NCBI RefSeq assembly: GCF_900880625.1
Contig: NZ_CAAHFB010000001.1
Span: 186,001-250,000, forward strand
Reading direction: 5' to 3'
DNA length: 64,000 nucleotides
From: Halorhabdus rudnickae
GTDB lineage: Archaea; Halobacteriota; Halobacteria; Halobacteriales; Haloarculaceae
Shown: in pieces, positions 25,329 to 32,791 of the stretch
Position numbering within the stretch: the stretch's first letter is position 1
Layout of the letters: each line of letters begins with the position of its first letter
Notes under the pieces: model-generated
Databases searched by the model: none
What the model was told of the DNA's origin: nothing
The model's input: only the letters and a program-made list of their open reading frames with translations
Translations under genes and position numbers: made by a program

Positions 25329-25541
25329 CGAGACGCGGAGCGTCTCGTCATCACGGAAATCAAGGATTTCCGTACGACCTCGAGGCTTCCCGTGGATTAG
25401 TCGGACACGCCTCGGATACTATTGGGATGATGCCCTCTCGCGGTATCCGAGGTCACGGTCGGGGCGTCCACGGCCCCCGATGCCTGCCGTCATCGTTCGA
25501 AAATCGAAGATTTTCGGGATCACGAGAGACTTCGTCTCTCG
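25329..25541 (-). other. Hairpin-rich block at tnpB 3' end (candidate right-end/guide-RNA region)
   Basis: Five perfect inverted repeats lie in 213 bp: 25329-25347 (8-bp stem, loop GGA), 25353-25373 (9 bp, loop AAG), 25410-25452 (10-bp stem, 23-nt loop), 25498-25516 (8 bp, loop GAA) and 25523-25541 (8 bp, loop TTC). The outer two pairs mirror each other: GAGAC-type outside and AAATC-type inside on both flanks. The rightmost hairpin spans the tnpB stop codon (25520-25522). In IS200/IS605 elements the 3' end of tnpB and the right end encode the guide (omega) RNA, so this is a candidate. That role is inference. Confidence 0.45.
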
Positions 25542-25846
25542 GTCGACACCTTCCGTACTTGGGGAAGGCTGTTGAGAGCAGGCACATTCCAGTCTTGGTG
25601 CTTCTCGATGCCTTTGACGGCGATGTTGATGCTCGCACCCCGGTCGCTGTGGTCTTGATGCCCACAGTCGCGGCATTTGAACCGCTTTTTGTGGCGGTTC
25701 GCTCGTTCCGTGTGCCCACACATCGGACACTGCTGACTCGTGTATTCAGGGTCAATCCACGCTGTTGGAACGCCCTCGAAAGCGGCTTTGTACGACGTGT
25801 AGTATTGGAGGGCACGGAACGGGAGGTGGTGCAAACGTCGGTTCAT
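25520..25846 (-). pseudogene. TnpB, C-terminal fragment (separated by insertion)
   Basis: 108 codons beginning MNRRLHHLPFRALQYY. It carries the TnpB zinc finger (CPMCG and CRDCG) and the last RuvC aspartate region (HSDRGASINIAVKG), ending RRSLS then TGA. It lacks the first two RuvC motifs. These lie in the same orientation at 27255-28136, whose conserved sequence stops at SIDYGTR. Joining the two (GTR then MNRRLHH) restores a continuous TnpB. This fragment is therefore the displaced 3' part of one gene, not an independent gene. Confidence 0.85.
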
Positions 25847-25864
25847 CTTTCTACAAGCGGGAAA

Positions 25865-25884
25865 CCCCGCCGTTTACGGCGGGG
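25865..25884 (+). repeat. Left-end hairpin of inner element
   Basis: CCCCGCCG pairs with CGGCGGGG around loop TTTA, 18 nt inside the left boundary. Preceding bases CTACAAG resemble those before the right-end hairpin (CTACCGACAAG), so both ends share a layout. Subterminal hairpins of this kind are what TnpA binds in IS200/IS605 elements. Confidence 0.75.
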
Positions 25885-25981
25885 AGGAACGCGACACGGT
25901 GAGAAACAACCGCCGTTCGGTGGCCGACCGATTCCCCACACCAAACACAATCAATATAAATGTAAGGCCTGCATATGAAGT

Positions 25982-27196
25982 ATGGCGGAAGTGCGTCGAA
26001 CGGTCGTCGTCAAACTCGACATGGACGACAGCGACGCAACTCTCCTCCACGAAACCGTCGAGGAGTACCTGTGGGCCTGCAACTACGTCGTCCGCGACGC
26101 ATGGCAGGACGACTACAAGCCCACCTCGAAAACGAAACTCCACGACCGGACGTACTCCGACGTGCGCAAACAGACACGCCTGCAAGCGAATCTTGTTCAA
26201 TCCGCACGCAACCGGGCGGCCGAAGCCATCAAAGGCGTCGTCGCCCGCTGGCAGAACGGCAAGAAAGCCTCACAACCGCACTTCACGACGCCATCCGTTC
26301 GATACGACAAACGGAGTGCGACGTTCCACGACGACCACGTATCCCTCTCCACGGTGAACGGGCGTATCGAAGCCGAGTACGTTCTGCCGCCAGAGGGAGA
26401 TAATCCTCACACGAAGTACCTCCGCGACGACGACTACGAGGTCACGGGTGCGACGCTTCAGTACCGCGACGCGACGGACACCTTTTATCTCCACATCGGA
26501 ACGAAGGCCGACGTGGAGTCCGAGATACCGGACGAAGGCGACGCCGAGAACAGTACAGTCCTCGGCGTCGACCTCGGTATCGAACAGATAGCCGTCACGT
26601 CAACCGGGATGTTCTGGAGCGGTGGATACCTCAACCACCGTCGCCGGGAGTACGAACGGGTCCGTGGCGACCTACAACGGACGGGCACGGAATCGGCCCA
26701 TCGAACCATCGAACGGATGGGCGACCGAGAGACGCGGTGGGTCGAAGATTACCTACACCGTATCTCAAAAGCCCTCGTCCAAGAAGCCGTCTCGCACGGG
26801 TGCGACCGGATAGCGTTCGAGGAGTTGACGGACATCCGCGACCGGATGCCGGGCGCAAAGAAGTTCCATGCGTGGGCGTTCCGCCGGCTGTACGACTACA
26901 CGGCGTACAAGGCCGAAACGGAGGGTATCGACGCCACGCAGGTAGACCCGGCGTACACGTCCAAGCGGTGTTCGAAGTGCGGGACGACGCTGGACGAGAA
27001 CCGTCCGTCGCAAGAGAAGTTCTGTTGCCAGAAGTGTGGGTACGAAGTCAACGCGGACTACAACGCGGCGAAGAACATCGGCTTTCGGCTACTCCGTGCG
27101 GGGCAAAAGTCTCCACACGGAGGGGCGACCCGTCACCTCGCCCTGAACTCGGGGACGCTGAACGTGAATGGCGGCTACTCGCCTGCCACCCAGTAG
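25982..27196 (+). CDS. TnpB, RNA-guided nuclease of IS200/IS605 family, intact
   Basis: 404 aa, normal for the family. RuvC-like catalytic residues are all present: Asp at about 196 (GVDLGIEQ), Glu at about 280 (IAFEELTDIRDR) and Asp at about 358 (VNADYNAAKN). A zinc finger lies between the last two (CSKCG...CQKCG, about 330-352). TnpB homologues cut DNA guided by an RNA from the element's right end and help keep the element in place. TATA-like AATATAAATG at 25953-25962 stands about 25 nt before the ATG, so expression from its own promoter is likely. The C-terminal tail (NSGTLNVNGGYSPATQ) extends close to the right end. Confidence 0.9.
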   Translation: MAEVRRTVVVKLDMDDSDATLLHETVEEYLWACNYVVRDAWQDDYKPTSKTKLHDRTYSDVRKQTRLQANLVQSARNRAAEAIKGVVARWQNGKKASQPHFTTPSVRYDKRSATFHDDHVSLSTVNGRIEAEYVLPPEGDNPHTKYLRDDDYEVTGATLQYRDATDTFYLHIGTKADVESEIPDEGDAENSTVLGVDLGIEQIAVTSTGMFWSGGYLNHRRREYERVRGDLQRTGTESAHRTIERMGDRETRWVEDYLHRISKALVQEAVSHGCDRIAFEELTDIRDRMPGAKKFHAWAFRRLYDYTAYKAETEGIDATQVDPAYTSKRCSKCGTTLDENRPSQEKFCCQKCGYEVNADYNAAKNIGFRLLRAGQKSPHGGATRHLALNSGTLNVNGGYSPATQ

Positions 27197-27226
27197 GGTC
27201 GGCCAGAACGGGAGTCTACCGACAAG

Positions 27227-27246
27227 CTCCGCCCTTTAGGGCGGAG
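27227..27246 (+). repeat. Right-end hairpin of inner element
   Basis: CTCCGCCC pairs with GGGCGGAG around loop TTTA, 8 nt inside the right boundary and 30 nt after the tnpB stop. The loop matches that of the left-end hairpin. The guide portion of a TnpB omega RNA would begin just beyond this end, in the interrupted tnpB sequence. Confidence 0.75.
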
Positions 27247-27254
27247 AAGGTGAC

Positions 27255-28136
27255 CCGCGTGCCGTAGTCGATACTGTCGCGCATCTCTTTGAGGTCTTCA
27301 AAGACGAGGCACGGTGTCTCGAACTGTTGGCTCCACTCCACGATGTGCCGACTCACCTTGTGGAGCCGGTCACGGACGAACCGTTCTTCCCGTCCTTTAA
27401 GCGTCTCGTGTATACTCGGTTTCTCGGCGGTCTGCACCCGCTTTCGCATCGTGAAGTAGCGGTGGCGCTCGAACTTGATTTCAGGGAAGTCGATAACCAG
27501 CGTATCCTCGACGCCATCTGCTGACAGTGCCGACAGTGCCACGTTGTCTTCGTTCACGTCCACGCCAATGACTGTCTGAGAATCGTGTTTGTCACGGACA
27601 GTGCGCTCGGTATTCGTGACGTTGACGTGCAACTCGGGCGTCCCATCGTGGAACAATGCTTCTGCCGTTCCGATGTTCCACTCGTCACCAGCGAGCGCGG
27701 CTCGGAGAATGTCAAGATGGGCGTCGTCACCTTCCAGCACGCCCTTAACGTGCTTGTAGGGTTTCGCGCTGATACGGAACGCCACAGTTCCGTCGTCTCG
27801 AAGCGCGAGGTTGTAGCCTTCTTCGTAGTTGGCTCGAAGCGGGTACGCGCCGTCTTTGGTGTGACTCGGCAGGCCGAAGTCGTCGTACTCGTGGTAGTTT
27901 TCCATCGCACCCAGTGCTTTCGCAACGACGCGTTGTGTCGTGTTCTTCACGAGGTCGGCGTCGTCGGCTACGCGGTCGGGAATGGCGTCCCAGTCCACAC
28001 CCTGCTTGGCGAGACGAATCGTTTCGTTGTATGCCCATCGGGATTCGAGCGTGGCGTCTGTCAACAGACTCTCATTGTCACTCTGAATGTCGAGTTGGAA
28101 GTCCAGAGTCTTGATGAGAGCCTGTGAGTCGGTCAT
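27255..28136 (-). pseudogene. TnpB, N-terminal fragment (interrupted by insertion)
   Basis: 294 codons of a second tnpB, starting MTDSQALIKTLDFQLDIQ. It contains RuvC Asp (IGVDVNEDNVAL) and Glu (CLVFEDLKEMRDS) motifs and ends at SIDYGTR. The frame then runs 13 codons into the inner element (to 27216). Its missing zinc finger and last Asp are at 25520-25846. The start overlaps the DUF2080-type gene as ATGA (28133-28136). It is from a different TnpB lineage than the inserted copy: the sequences share motifs only. Confidence 0.85.
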
Positions 28137-28285
28137 TCTTCGTCCTGTTCGGTGGGCTCTGAGGTTCGGACGACTTTCACGTCGGCCCCGCGCCAGCGCT
28201 TGGGAACGATGACGTGGGCACTGTTGCCCGAGGGTTTTGCAGTTCTCCCAAGCACTTCTTCGCCTTCGATTTCGTACCTATCCAT
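28133..28285 (-). CDS. DUF2080-type transposon-associated small protein, 50 aa
   Basis: ATG 28285 (MDRYEIEGEEVLGRTAKP) to TGA 28133-28135, overlapping tnpB by ATGA. A central segment SGNSAHVIVPKRWRGADVKVV looks like an AbrB/SpoVT-type swapped-hairpin DNA-binding strand set; the tail is acidic. DUF2080 proteins regularly precede tnpB in haloarchaeal elements and probably regulate it. Two GTCTATACA copies lie just before the ATG. Confidence 0.8.
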   Translation of the reverse strand: MDRYEIEGEEVLGRTAKPSGNSAHVIVPKRWRGADVKVVRTSEPTEQDEE

Positions 28286-28291
28286 CTTCTT

Positions 28292-28311
28292 TGTATAGAC
28301 TATGTATAGAC
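28292..28311 (-). promoter_or_regulatory. Direct repeat before the DUF2080-tnpB genes
   Basis: On the minus strand GTCTATACA occurs twice (28303-28311, then 28292-28300), 11 bp apart start to start, ending 6 nt before the ATG at 28285. One helical-turn spacing suits an operator for a dimeric DNA-binding protein, possibly the DUF2080 product itself. The role is inferred from position. Confidence 0.4.
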
Positions 28312-28460
28312 ATAAGTGCTGCGGTCGGTGGATTGGTCAGTAGGTGTCGGCTTCACCCTCGGGGTCAAGCCCCGAGGCACTCGCCTTGCTTATCTGTAGA
28401 ACCAGCGACAGTCCCGTGTGGAAACGATGTTCGCCCTCTGGGTTCTACCCGCGCGGCAAC

Positions 28461-28856
28461 TCAGTCAGCGGCTTTCGGCCCGTCCTCGGCTGCAGGGAGA
28501 TCGCGAGTCGCGACGATGTCGACACCAGTGCCACACACGTTTTCGACGATCACGTCGCCGAGTTCGATCGGGGCCTGGACCTCCACAGCCGCGATCTCGC
28601 GCATGGCGGCCTCCAGTTCGGGCTTTGGCATCGGCTCGGCCGATTTGACCGGCACTCGCGGGAGCACGCCACCACTGACGCGGGCGGTCGTCGGCAGGAT
28701 CCGGGTCGGGTTGCGGTACTCCTCTTTGGCGTACTCCGCCCCTCGAGGGCAGGTATTCCCTTCGATGGACTGGATCTCGCCGTCTTCGACTTCCAGGGAC
28801 ACGTCACAGCCGACCGGGCAGGCGATACAGGTGAGTTCGACGGTTTCGGTGCTCAT
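28461..28856 (-). CDS. DUF1667 protein (flavoprotein-associated, cysteine-rich)
   Basis: 131 aa. The N-terminal CIACPVGCDV and later NTCPRGAEYA give four cysteines able to bind an iron-sulfur cluster or zinc. The rest (LPTTARVSGGVLPRVPVK, PELEAAMREIAAVEV) follows the DUF1667 pattern. In bacteria this protein is coded next to the two flavoproteins found directly upstream here, and is thought to be a small subunit of a glycerol-3-phosphate dehydrogenase-like complex. It begins directly after the stop of the previous gene. The transposon lies immediately beyond its 3' end. Confidence 0.85.
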   Translation of the reverse strand: MSTETVELTCIACPVGCDVSLEVEDGEIQSIEGNTCPRGAEYAKEEYRNPTRILPTTARVSGGVLPRVPVKSAEPMPKPELEAAMREIAAVEVQAPIELGDVIVENVCGTGVDIVATRDLPAAEDGPKAAD

Positions 28857-30197
28857 CTAGATCTCCTCCTTCGGAACAACGTCGACCGTGAGACGATTCT
28901 CCGGGAGGTCTGCAAGCGCGTCGGCATCGACATGGACGGTAATCATCTCGCCGGGTTCGGCACGACGCTCGAATTCCTGGGCCAACTGCTCGTCACCACT
29001 CTCGACCGTGACGAAGACCTCGTCCATCGGCGCGTAGACCCGCAGATACAGTGGGATCTCCTCCCGTTCGTCGTCCACCTTGCTGATCCGTTCGGGGACG
29101 ACGTAGCTCACCGAGCCGGTGGATTCGATCTCGATTGGCTCCTCGCGGACCTCGATCTCGTCGTTGAGCTGTTTGGCGACCGACCGACCGGCGATCATGC
29201 TCTCCTCGGTCACCCAGTCGACCAGGTCATGGACGTGCAGGACGTTCCCACAGGCGTAGATGTCATCGACGCTGGTCTCCCGGCCGTCGTCGACGACCGG
29301 GCCGCCCGTTACGGGATGCATGTCCACGCCAGCGTCTTCGGAGAGTTCGTTTTCGGGGATCAAACCGACCGACAGCAGGACGGTGTCACACTCGATGTCG
29401 TACTCGGTGCCGGGGATCGGCTCGAAGTCGTCGTCGACTTCCTGAACGGTGACGCCTTCGACGCGTTCGTCGCCGTAAATCTCGGTGATGGTCTGTTGGG
29501 TCCGTAATGGGATGTCGAAGTCTTCCAGACACTGGACGACGTTGCGGGTCAGCCCGCCAGTGTAGGGCAAAATCTCCAGGACTGCCTCGACGTCGGCACC
29601 CTCGAGATACATCCGTCGCGCCATGATGAGGCCGATGTCTCCCGAGCCGAGAATGACTGCCTTCTCGCCGGGCATCTTCCCTTCCATGTTGATGTAGCGC
29701 TGGGCGGTCCCGGCGCTGAAGACGCCGGCCGGGCGATCCCCCGGAATGTCCAACGCCTCTCGCGTTCGCTCTCGACAGCCCATCGCCAGAACGACAGCTT
29801 CGGCGTCGATCTCGGTCAGCCCGTCGTCCTCGCTGACGGCGTAGACCGTCTTCTCGTCGGTTACCTCCTGGACCATCGTGTTCAGCCGGATGTCTACGCC
29901 GCGGTCAGCGACGTTCTCGATGAACTCCTGGGCGTATTCAGGCCCCGTCAACTCCTCGTCGAAGTAGTGCAGGCCAAAGCCGTTGTGGATGCACTGCTGG
30001 AGGATGCCCCCGAGTTCGAAGTCCCGTTCGAGAATGACGATGTCCTCGACGCCGTGATCGTAGGCTTCCTGGGCCGCCGCAAGTCCGGCCGGCCCGCCGC
30101 CGACGACCACCAGATCGTGGGCCTCTTGACGGATCGCACTCTCGGCTGTCCCGGCTGACTGGGTCGATTCGATAGCATCGGCCTCGGTTTCAGTCAT
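28857..30197 (-). CDS. FAD/NAD-dependent oxidoreductase of GlpA-DUF1667 cluster
   Basis: 446 aa from ATG 30197; a GTG at 30203 is an alternative. FAD-binding VVVGGGPAGLAAA lies near residue 30 and a second dinucleotide loop VILGSGDIGLIMARR near residue 165, as in the NADH-dependent disulfide-reductase-like family. CIHNGFGLHY contains a cysteine but no redox-active CxxC. The C-terminal ~80 residues form a beta-rich domain (LYLRVYAPMDEVFVTVESG). It overlaps the upstream gene by 8 nt. Likely passes electrons between the GlpA-like subunit and a carrier; the acceptor is unknown. Confidence 0.88.
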   Translation of the reverse strand: MTETEADAIESTQSAGTAESAIRQEAHDLVVVGGGPAGLAAAQEAYDHGVEDIVILERDFELGGILQQCIHNGFGLHYFDEELTGPEYAQEFIENVADRGVDIRLNTMVQEVTDEKTVYAVSEDDGLTEIDAEAVVLAMGCRERTREALDIPGDRPAGVFSAGTAQRYINMEGKMPGEKAVILGSGDIGLIMARRMYLEGADVEAVLEILPYTGGLTRNVVQCLEDFDIPLRTQQTITEIYGDERVEGVTVQEVDDDFEPIPGTEYDIECDTVLLSVGLIPENELSEDAGVDMHPVTGGPVVDDGRETSVDDIYACGNVLHVHDLVDWVTEESMIAGRSVAKQLNDEIEVREEPIEIESTGSVSYVVPERISKVDDEREEIPLYLRVYAPMDEVFVTVESGDEQLAQEFERRAEPGEMITVHVDADALADLPENRLTVDVVPKEEI

Positions 30198-31680
30198 CGG
30201 CACTCACCTCCTCGCCGCTCTCGGTCAGCAGCAGTTCTTTGGTGTCACCGATCAGGACCTCCGAGCCGTCACCCTCGAGTTTGATCTCGGTTTCGTCGAC
30301 GCCGCGCTCTTCGGCCAGGATTTCGACGACGCGCGGTTGGCAAAAGCCACCCTGACAGCGACCGGCCCCGGGGCGAACTCGTCGCTTGATAGCGTTGATC
30401 GTTCGGGCACCGACTGGTTCGTTGATGGCGTCCCGGATTTCGCCCTCGGTGATCATCTCACACCGACAGATGATCTGGCCGTACGCTGAATCTTCTTCGA
30501 TCAATGCGGCTCGTTCCGCGTGGCTCATGTGTCTGGTCTTGGGCGGTGGTGAATAGTGTGGATCGAACAGCGGATCCTCGGTCAGTCCGCCTTCGAGATC
30601 GCTGACGAGATCGACCACGTGCTCGGCGACCGCCGGTGCCGAGGCCAGGCCCGGCGACTGGATCCCGGCGACGTTGATGAATCCCGGGTCGCGTCGTTCG
30701 ATCTGGATCCGGAAGTCGCCAGTCTCTTTGATGGCCGGTCGAAGGCCCGCGAACTCCCGAATGACATCGTCTTTCGAGAGTTCAGGGATGGTCTCTTGGG
30801 CCCCTGAAAGGACCTCGTCTAAGCCTTCGCGGGTGGTGGCCTTGTTCGTCGGACTATCGACCTCTTCGGCGTTCGGGCCGATCATCACGTTACCCTCGTC
30901 GGTCGGTGTCACGACGATTCCCTTGGTAACCTCGGTGGGGACGGGGAAGACGGTCCGCTGGACGTCGATGTCCGTCTCCTTGTCGTAGAGGTAGTACTCG
31001 CCGCGACGCGGCGTGATCTCGAAGTCATCAACGCCGACCATTTCGGAGACGACATCTGCGTACAACCCGGCTGCGTTGACGACAATCTTGGCCTCGATGT
31101 CGCCCCGCTCTGTCTCAACGTGGAACCCGTCGGTAGTCTCCTCGATGTCCGTCACTTCGGCATCGAGTTCGACCGTCGCGCCGTTGCTGACGGCGTTGTT
31201 GGCGAACCCGACCGTGAGTTCGAAGGGGTTGACGATTCCGGCTGTTGGGGCCCAGAGGGCAGCGATCGCGTCGTCGGTGAGGTGTGGTTCCAACTCGTCG
31301 AGCCGATCGCCCTCGACGATTTCGAGGTCTTCGATGCCGTTCTCGCGGCCCTGTTGCAGTAGCGAGTCGAGTTTCGGGCGTTCGGCTTCCTCAGTTGCGA
31401 CCACGAGAGCGCCACGCCACTCGATTGGGACATCGAGTTCGTGCTGGATCCGTTCGTGGTAGAGTTCGTTACCTCTGACGTTCAGCCGCCCCTTCTGTTT
31501 ATCCGGGTCTGCGTTGAACCCAGCGTGCAGAAGGGCCGTGTTCGCCTTGCTCGTCCCAGTACAGACGTCTGGGGCTGCTTCAAGCAACGTAATATCCAGT
31601 TCGTACCGGGAAAGTTCACGAGCGATAGCTGTGCCGCTGACGCCGCCGCCGATGACTGCTACGTCCGTCTGGTGGTTCAT
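30190..31680 (-). CDS. GlpA-like FAD-dependent dehydrogenase with [2Fe-2S] (BFD-like) domain
   Basis: 496 aa. The N-terminal FAD site is VAVIGGGVSGTAIARELSRY, followed by a DAO-type domain (GRLNVRGNELYHE, NAAGLYADVVSE, AGLRPAI). A cysteine-rich segment at about residues 396-445 (CRCEMIT ... GAGRCQGGFCQP) matches the BFD-like [2Fe-2S] fold. The likely substrate is glycerol-3-phosphate or a related 2-hydroxy compound, by family. First gene of a three-gene operon with overlapping borders. No glycerol kinase is nearby. The set resembles bacterial (Firmicutes/Thermotoga-type) clusters more than the usual haloarchaeal GlpABC, which hints at transfer. Confidence 0.85.
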   Translation of the reverse strand: MNHQTDVAVIGGGVSGTAIARELSRYELDITLLEAAPDVCTGTSKANTALLHAGFNADPDKQKGRLNVRGNELYHERIQHELDVPIEWRGALVVATEEAERPKLDSLLQQGRENGIEDLEIVEGDRLDELEPHLTDDAIAALWAPTAGIVNPFELTVGFANNAVSNGATVELDAEVTDIEETTDGFHVETERGDIEAKIVVNAAGLYADVVSEMVGVDDFEITPRRGEYYLYDKETDIDVQRTVFPVPTEVTKGIVVTPTDEGNVMIGPNAEEVDSPTNKATTREGLDEVLSGAQETIPELSKDDVIREFAGLRPAIKETGDFRIQIERRDPGFINVAGIQSPGLASAPAVAEHVVDLVSDLEGGLTEDPLFDPHYSPPPKTRHMSHAERAALIEEDSAYGQIICRCEMITEGEIRDAINEPVGARTINAIKRRVRPGAGRCQGGFCQPRVVEILAEERGVDETEIKLEGDGSEVLIGDTKELLLTESGEEVSADD

Positions 31681-32125
31681 TGGTGGACTCCGTGCGCCCT
31701 AGACAGCGAACAGTCGCCGCCTCACGCCGGAAGCAGCGACCCGAATCGACAATCAACAACGGCTGGGAATGCTTCCCATCAGTGCCGATCGGTCCGGGAG
31801 TGGGCTGGCAAGGGCGTCGTGTGATTTGTCTGTTACTGACTGCCACTCTGTGAAACGTGCTACGATATATTAGTCTTTCTCAGGTTTCCCATCCCCTGTG
31901 AATCCCTTTCGCGGCGTTTCAATGGGTGTTGTATTTTCGACCGCCATCGTGGACAATACATTACCCGAGTGTTCGATCTGTCGACGGGTGAGTTTCGCTG
32001 GTTTTGGTCCGTTCCTGATACGCTCTTTGCACCCGTCTCACTTGATCGGGTTGTCACAGCTCTGTGGTTTTATATAATGCGGTAGTATTAGTTGGTTATA
32101 AGACGATCGAGTCCTAGCTGTCACC
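31681..32125. other. Intergenic region between two divergent operons
   Basis: 445 bp without a gene that I can support. It becomes AT-richer to the right and holds the promoter for the tenA operon. ACGATATATTAG at 31860-31871 is TATA-like on both strands but stands about 180 nt from the flavoprotein start. I looked for a thiamine-pyrophosphate riboswitch upstream of tenA and did not find its conserved segments. Confidence 0.6.
32094..32102 (+). promoter_or_regulatory. TATA box of the tenA operon
   Basis: GGTTATAAG is centred about 27 nt before the ATG at 32126, predicting a leaderless transcript. A second AT-rich box (TTTATATAATG, 32070-32080) lies 24 nt earlier and would give a short leader. 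Either could act; both lie in a locally AT-rich stretch. Confidence 0.5.
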
Positions 32126-32791
32126 ATGAGCTTCACCGACGAGCTTGAACCAGTCGCCGACGAGTACTGGAAGGCAATCGTCGACCATCCGATGGTCTCA
32201 CAACTGGGAGACGGGACGCTCGAAGAAGCGCCATTCAAATATTGGGTTCGCCAGGATTACATCTATCTGATCGAGTATGGACGCGTCTTCGCACTGGGAG
32301 CCGCGAACGCCCCGTCACTCGGTCAGATGGGTCGGTTCGCGGAGTTACTCGACGCGACGATCAACACCGAGATGGACCTTCACCGGGAGTACGCTACCGA
32401 GTTCGACATCAATGAGACCGAACTCGAAGCGACGACCCCGTCTCCGACGACCCGTGGGTACACGGACTTTCTCGTCCGGACGGCCTCTGTTGGGACGTTC
32501 GGTGACACGGTCGCCGCGTTGCTACCCTGCATGTGGGGATTCAACGAGACGGCAAAGCGACTCAACGCAACGGGTCGTCCGGACGAGGAGCGCTACGCCG
32601 CCTGGATCGACACCTATGCGGGCGCGGAATTTACGGAACTCACCGAGTGGTGTTTAGACTTGATGGATGCTGTCGCTGCGGAGGCGACGAAACCGGACCG
32701 CGAGCGGTACCGTGACTTGTTCGAAACGTCGGCCCGCTACGAGTATCGGTTCTGGGACGCCGCCTGGCGCCAGGAGGAGTGGTCGGTATGA
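32126..32791 (+). CDS. tenA: TenA family thiaminase II, Cys-type
   Basis: 221 aa. The active-site residues fall at the same numbers as in Bacillus TenA: Asp44 (RQDYIYL), Tyr47 and Cys135 (LLPCMWGF), with the C-terminal Glu206 (YEYRFW). TenA hydrolyses damaged thiamine pyrimidines such as aminopyrimidine to HMP for reuse. The helical-bundle pattern is complete. First of three overlapping genes, followed by a TenA paralogue (ATGA overlap) and a sodium/solute symporter. The start is fixed by the promoter distance. Confidence 0.9.
   Translation: MSFTDELEPVADEYWKAIVDHPMVSQLGDGTLEEAPFKYWVRQDYIYLIEYGRVFALGAANAPSLGQMGRFAELLDATINTEMDLHREYATEFDINETELEATTPSPTTRGYTDFLVRTASVGTFGDTVAALLPCMWGFNETAKRLNATGRPDEERYAAWIDTYAGAEFTELTEWCLDLMDAVAAEATKPDRERYRDLFETSARYEYRFWDAAWRQEEWSV

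Larger units (their letters stand above)
25847..27254 (+). mobile_element. TnpB-only IS200/IS605 (IS1341-type) element inserted in another tnpB
   Basis: 1408 bp delimited by the point where the minus-strand tnpB reading is broken: CAT at 25844-25846 on the left and CCG at 27255-27257 on the right. It holds one intact tnpB (+ strand). Near each end is a perfect 8-bp hairpin with a TTTA loop (25865-25884 and 27227-27246). The left end directly follows TTCAT, comparable in place and form to the TTGAT target of ISDra2. There are no target duplications, as expected of this family. No tnpA is carried. Confidence 0.8.
25311..28377 (-). mobile_element. Older IS200/IS605-type element (IS1341-like), interrupted
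   Basis: Minus-strand element carrying a DUF2080-type small gene and a tnpB gene, the latter split by a second element (25847-27254). The ends are approximate. Near the right end, 28357-28377 forms CCTCGGGG-loop-CCCCGAGG. Near the left end the same 13-mer CCTCGGGGTCAAG recurs at 25311-25323. Everything between is transposon sequence or structured non-coding DNA. No tnpA is present, so movement would need a transposase from elsewhere. The element lies directly downstream of a DUF1667 gene. Confidence 0.6.

Noticed and set aside
25329-25541. CRISPR-like array
   Set aside because: The repeats are inverted hairpins with different sequences, not regularly spaced direct repeats, and no cas genes are near; the Cas4-like domain at 36.5 kb is part of a Dna2-type helicase.
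27216-28136. Complete 306-aa TnpB
   Set aside because: The last 13 codons come from the inner element's right end; the zinc finger and final RuvC motif are missing.
31681-32125. Possible thiamine-pyrophosphate riboswitch before the tenA operon
   Set aside because: The conserved THI-box segments (CTGAGA and the ACCTGATCTGG-type core) are absent, and the promoter position predicts almost no leader.
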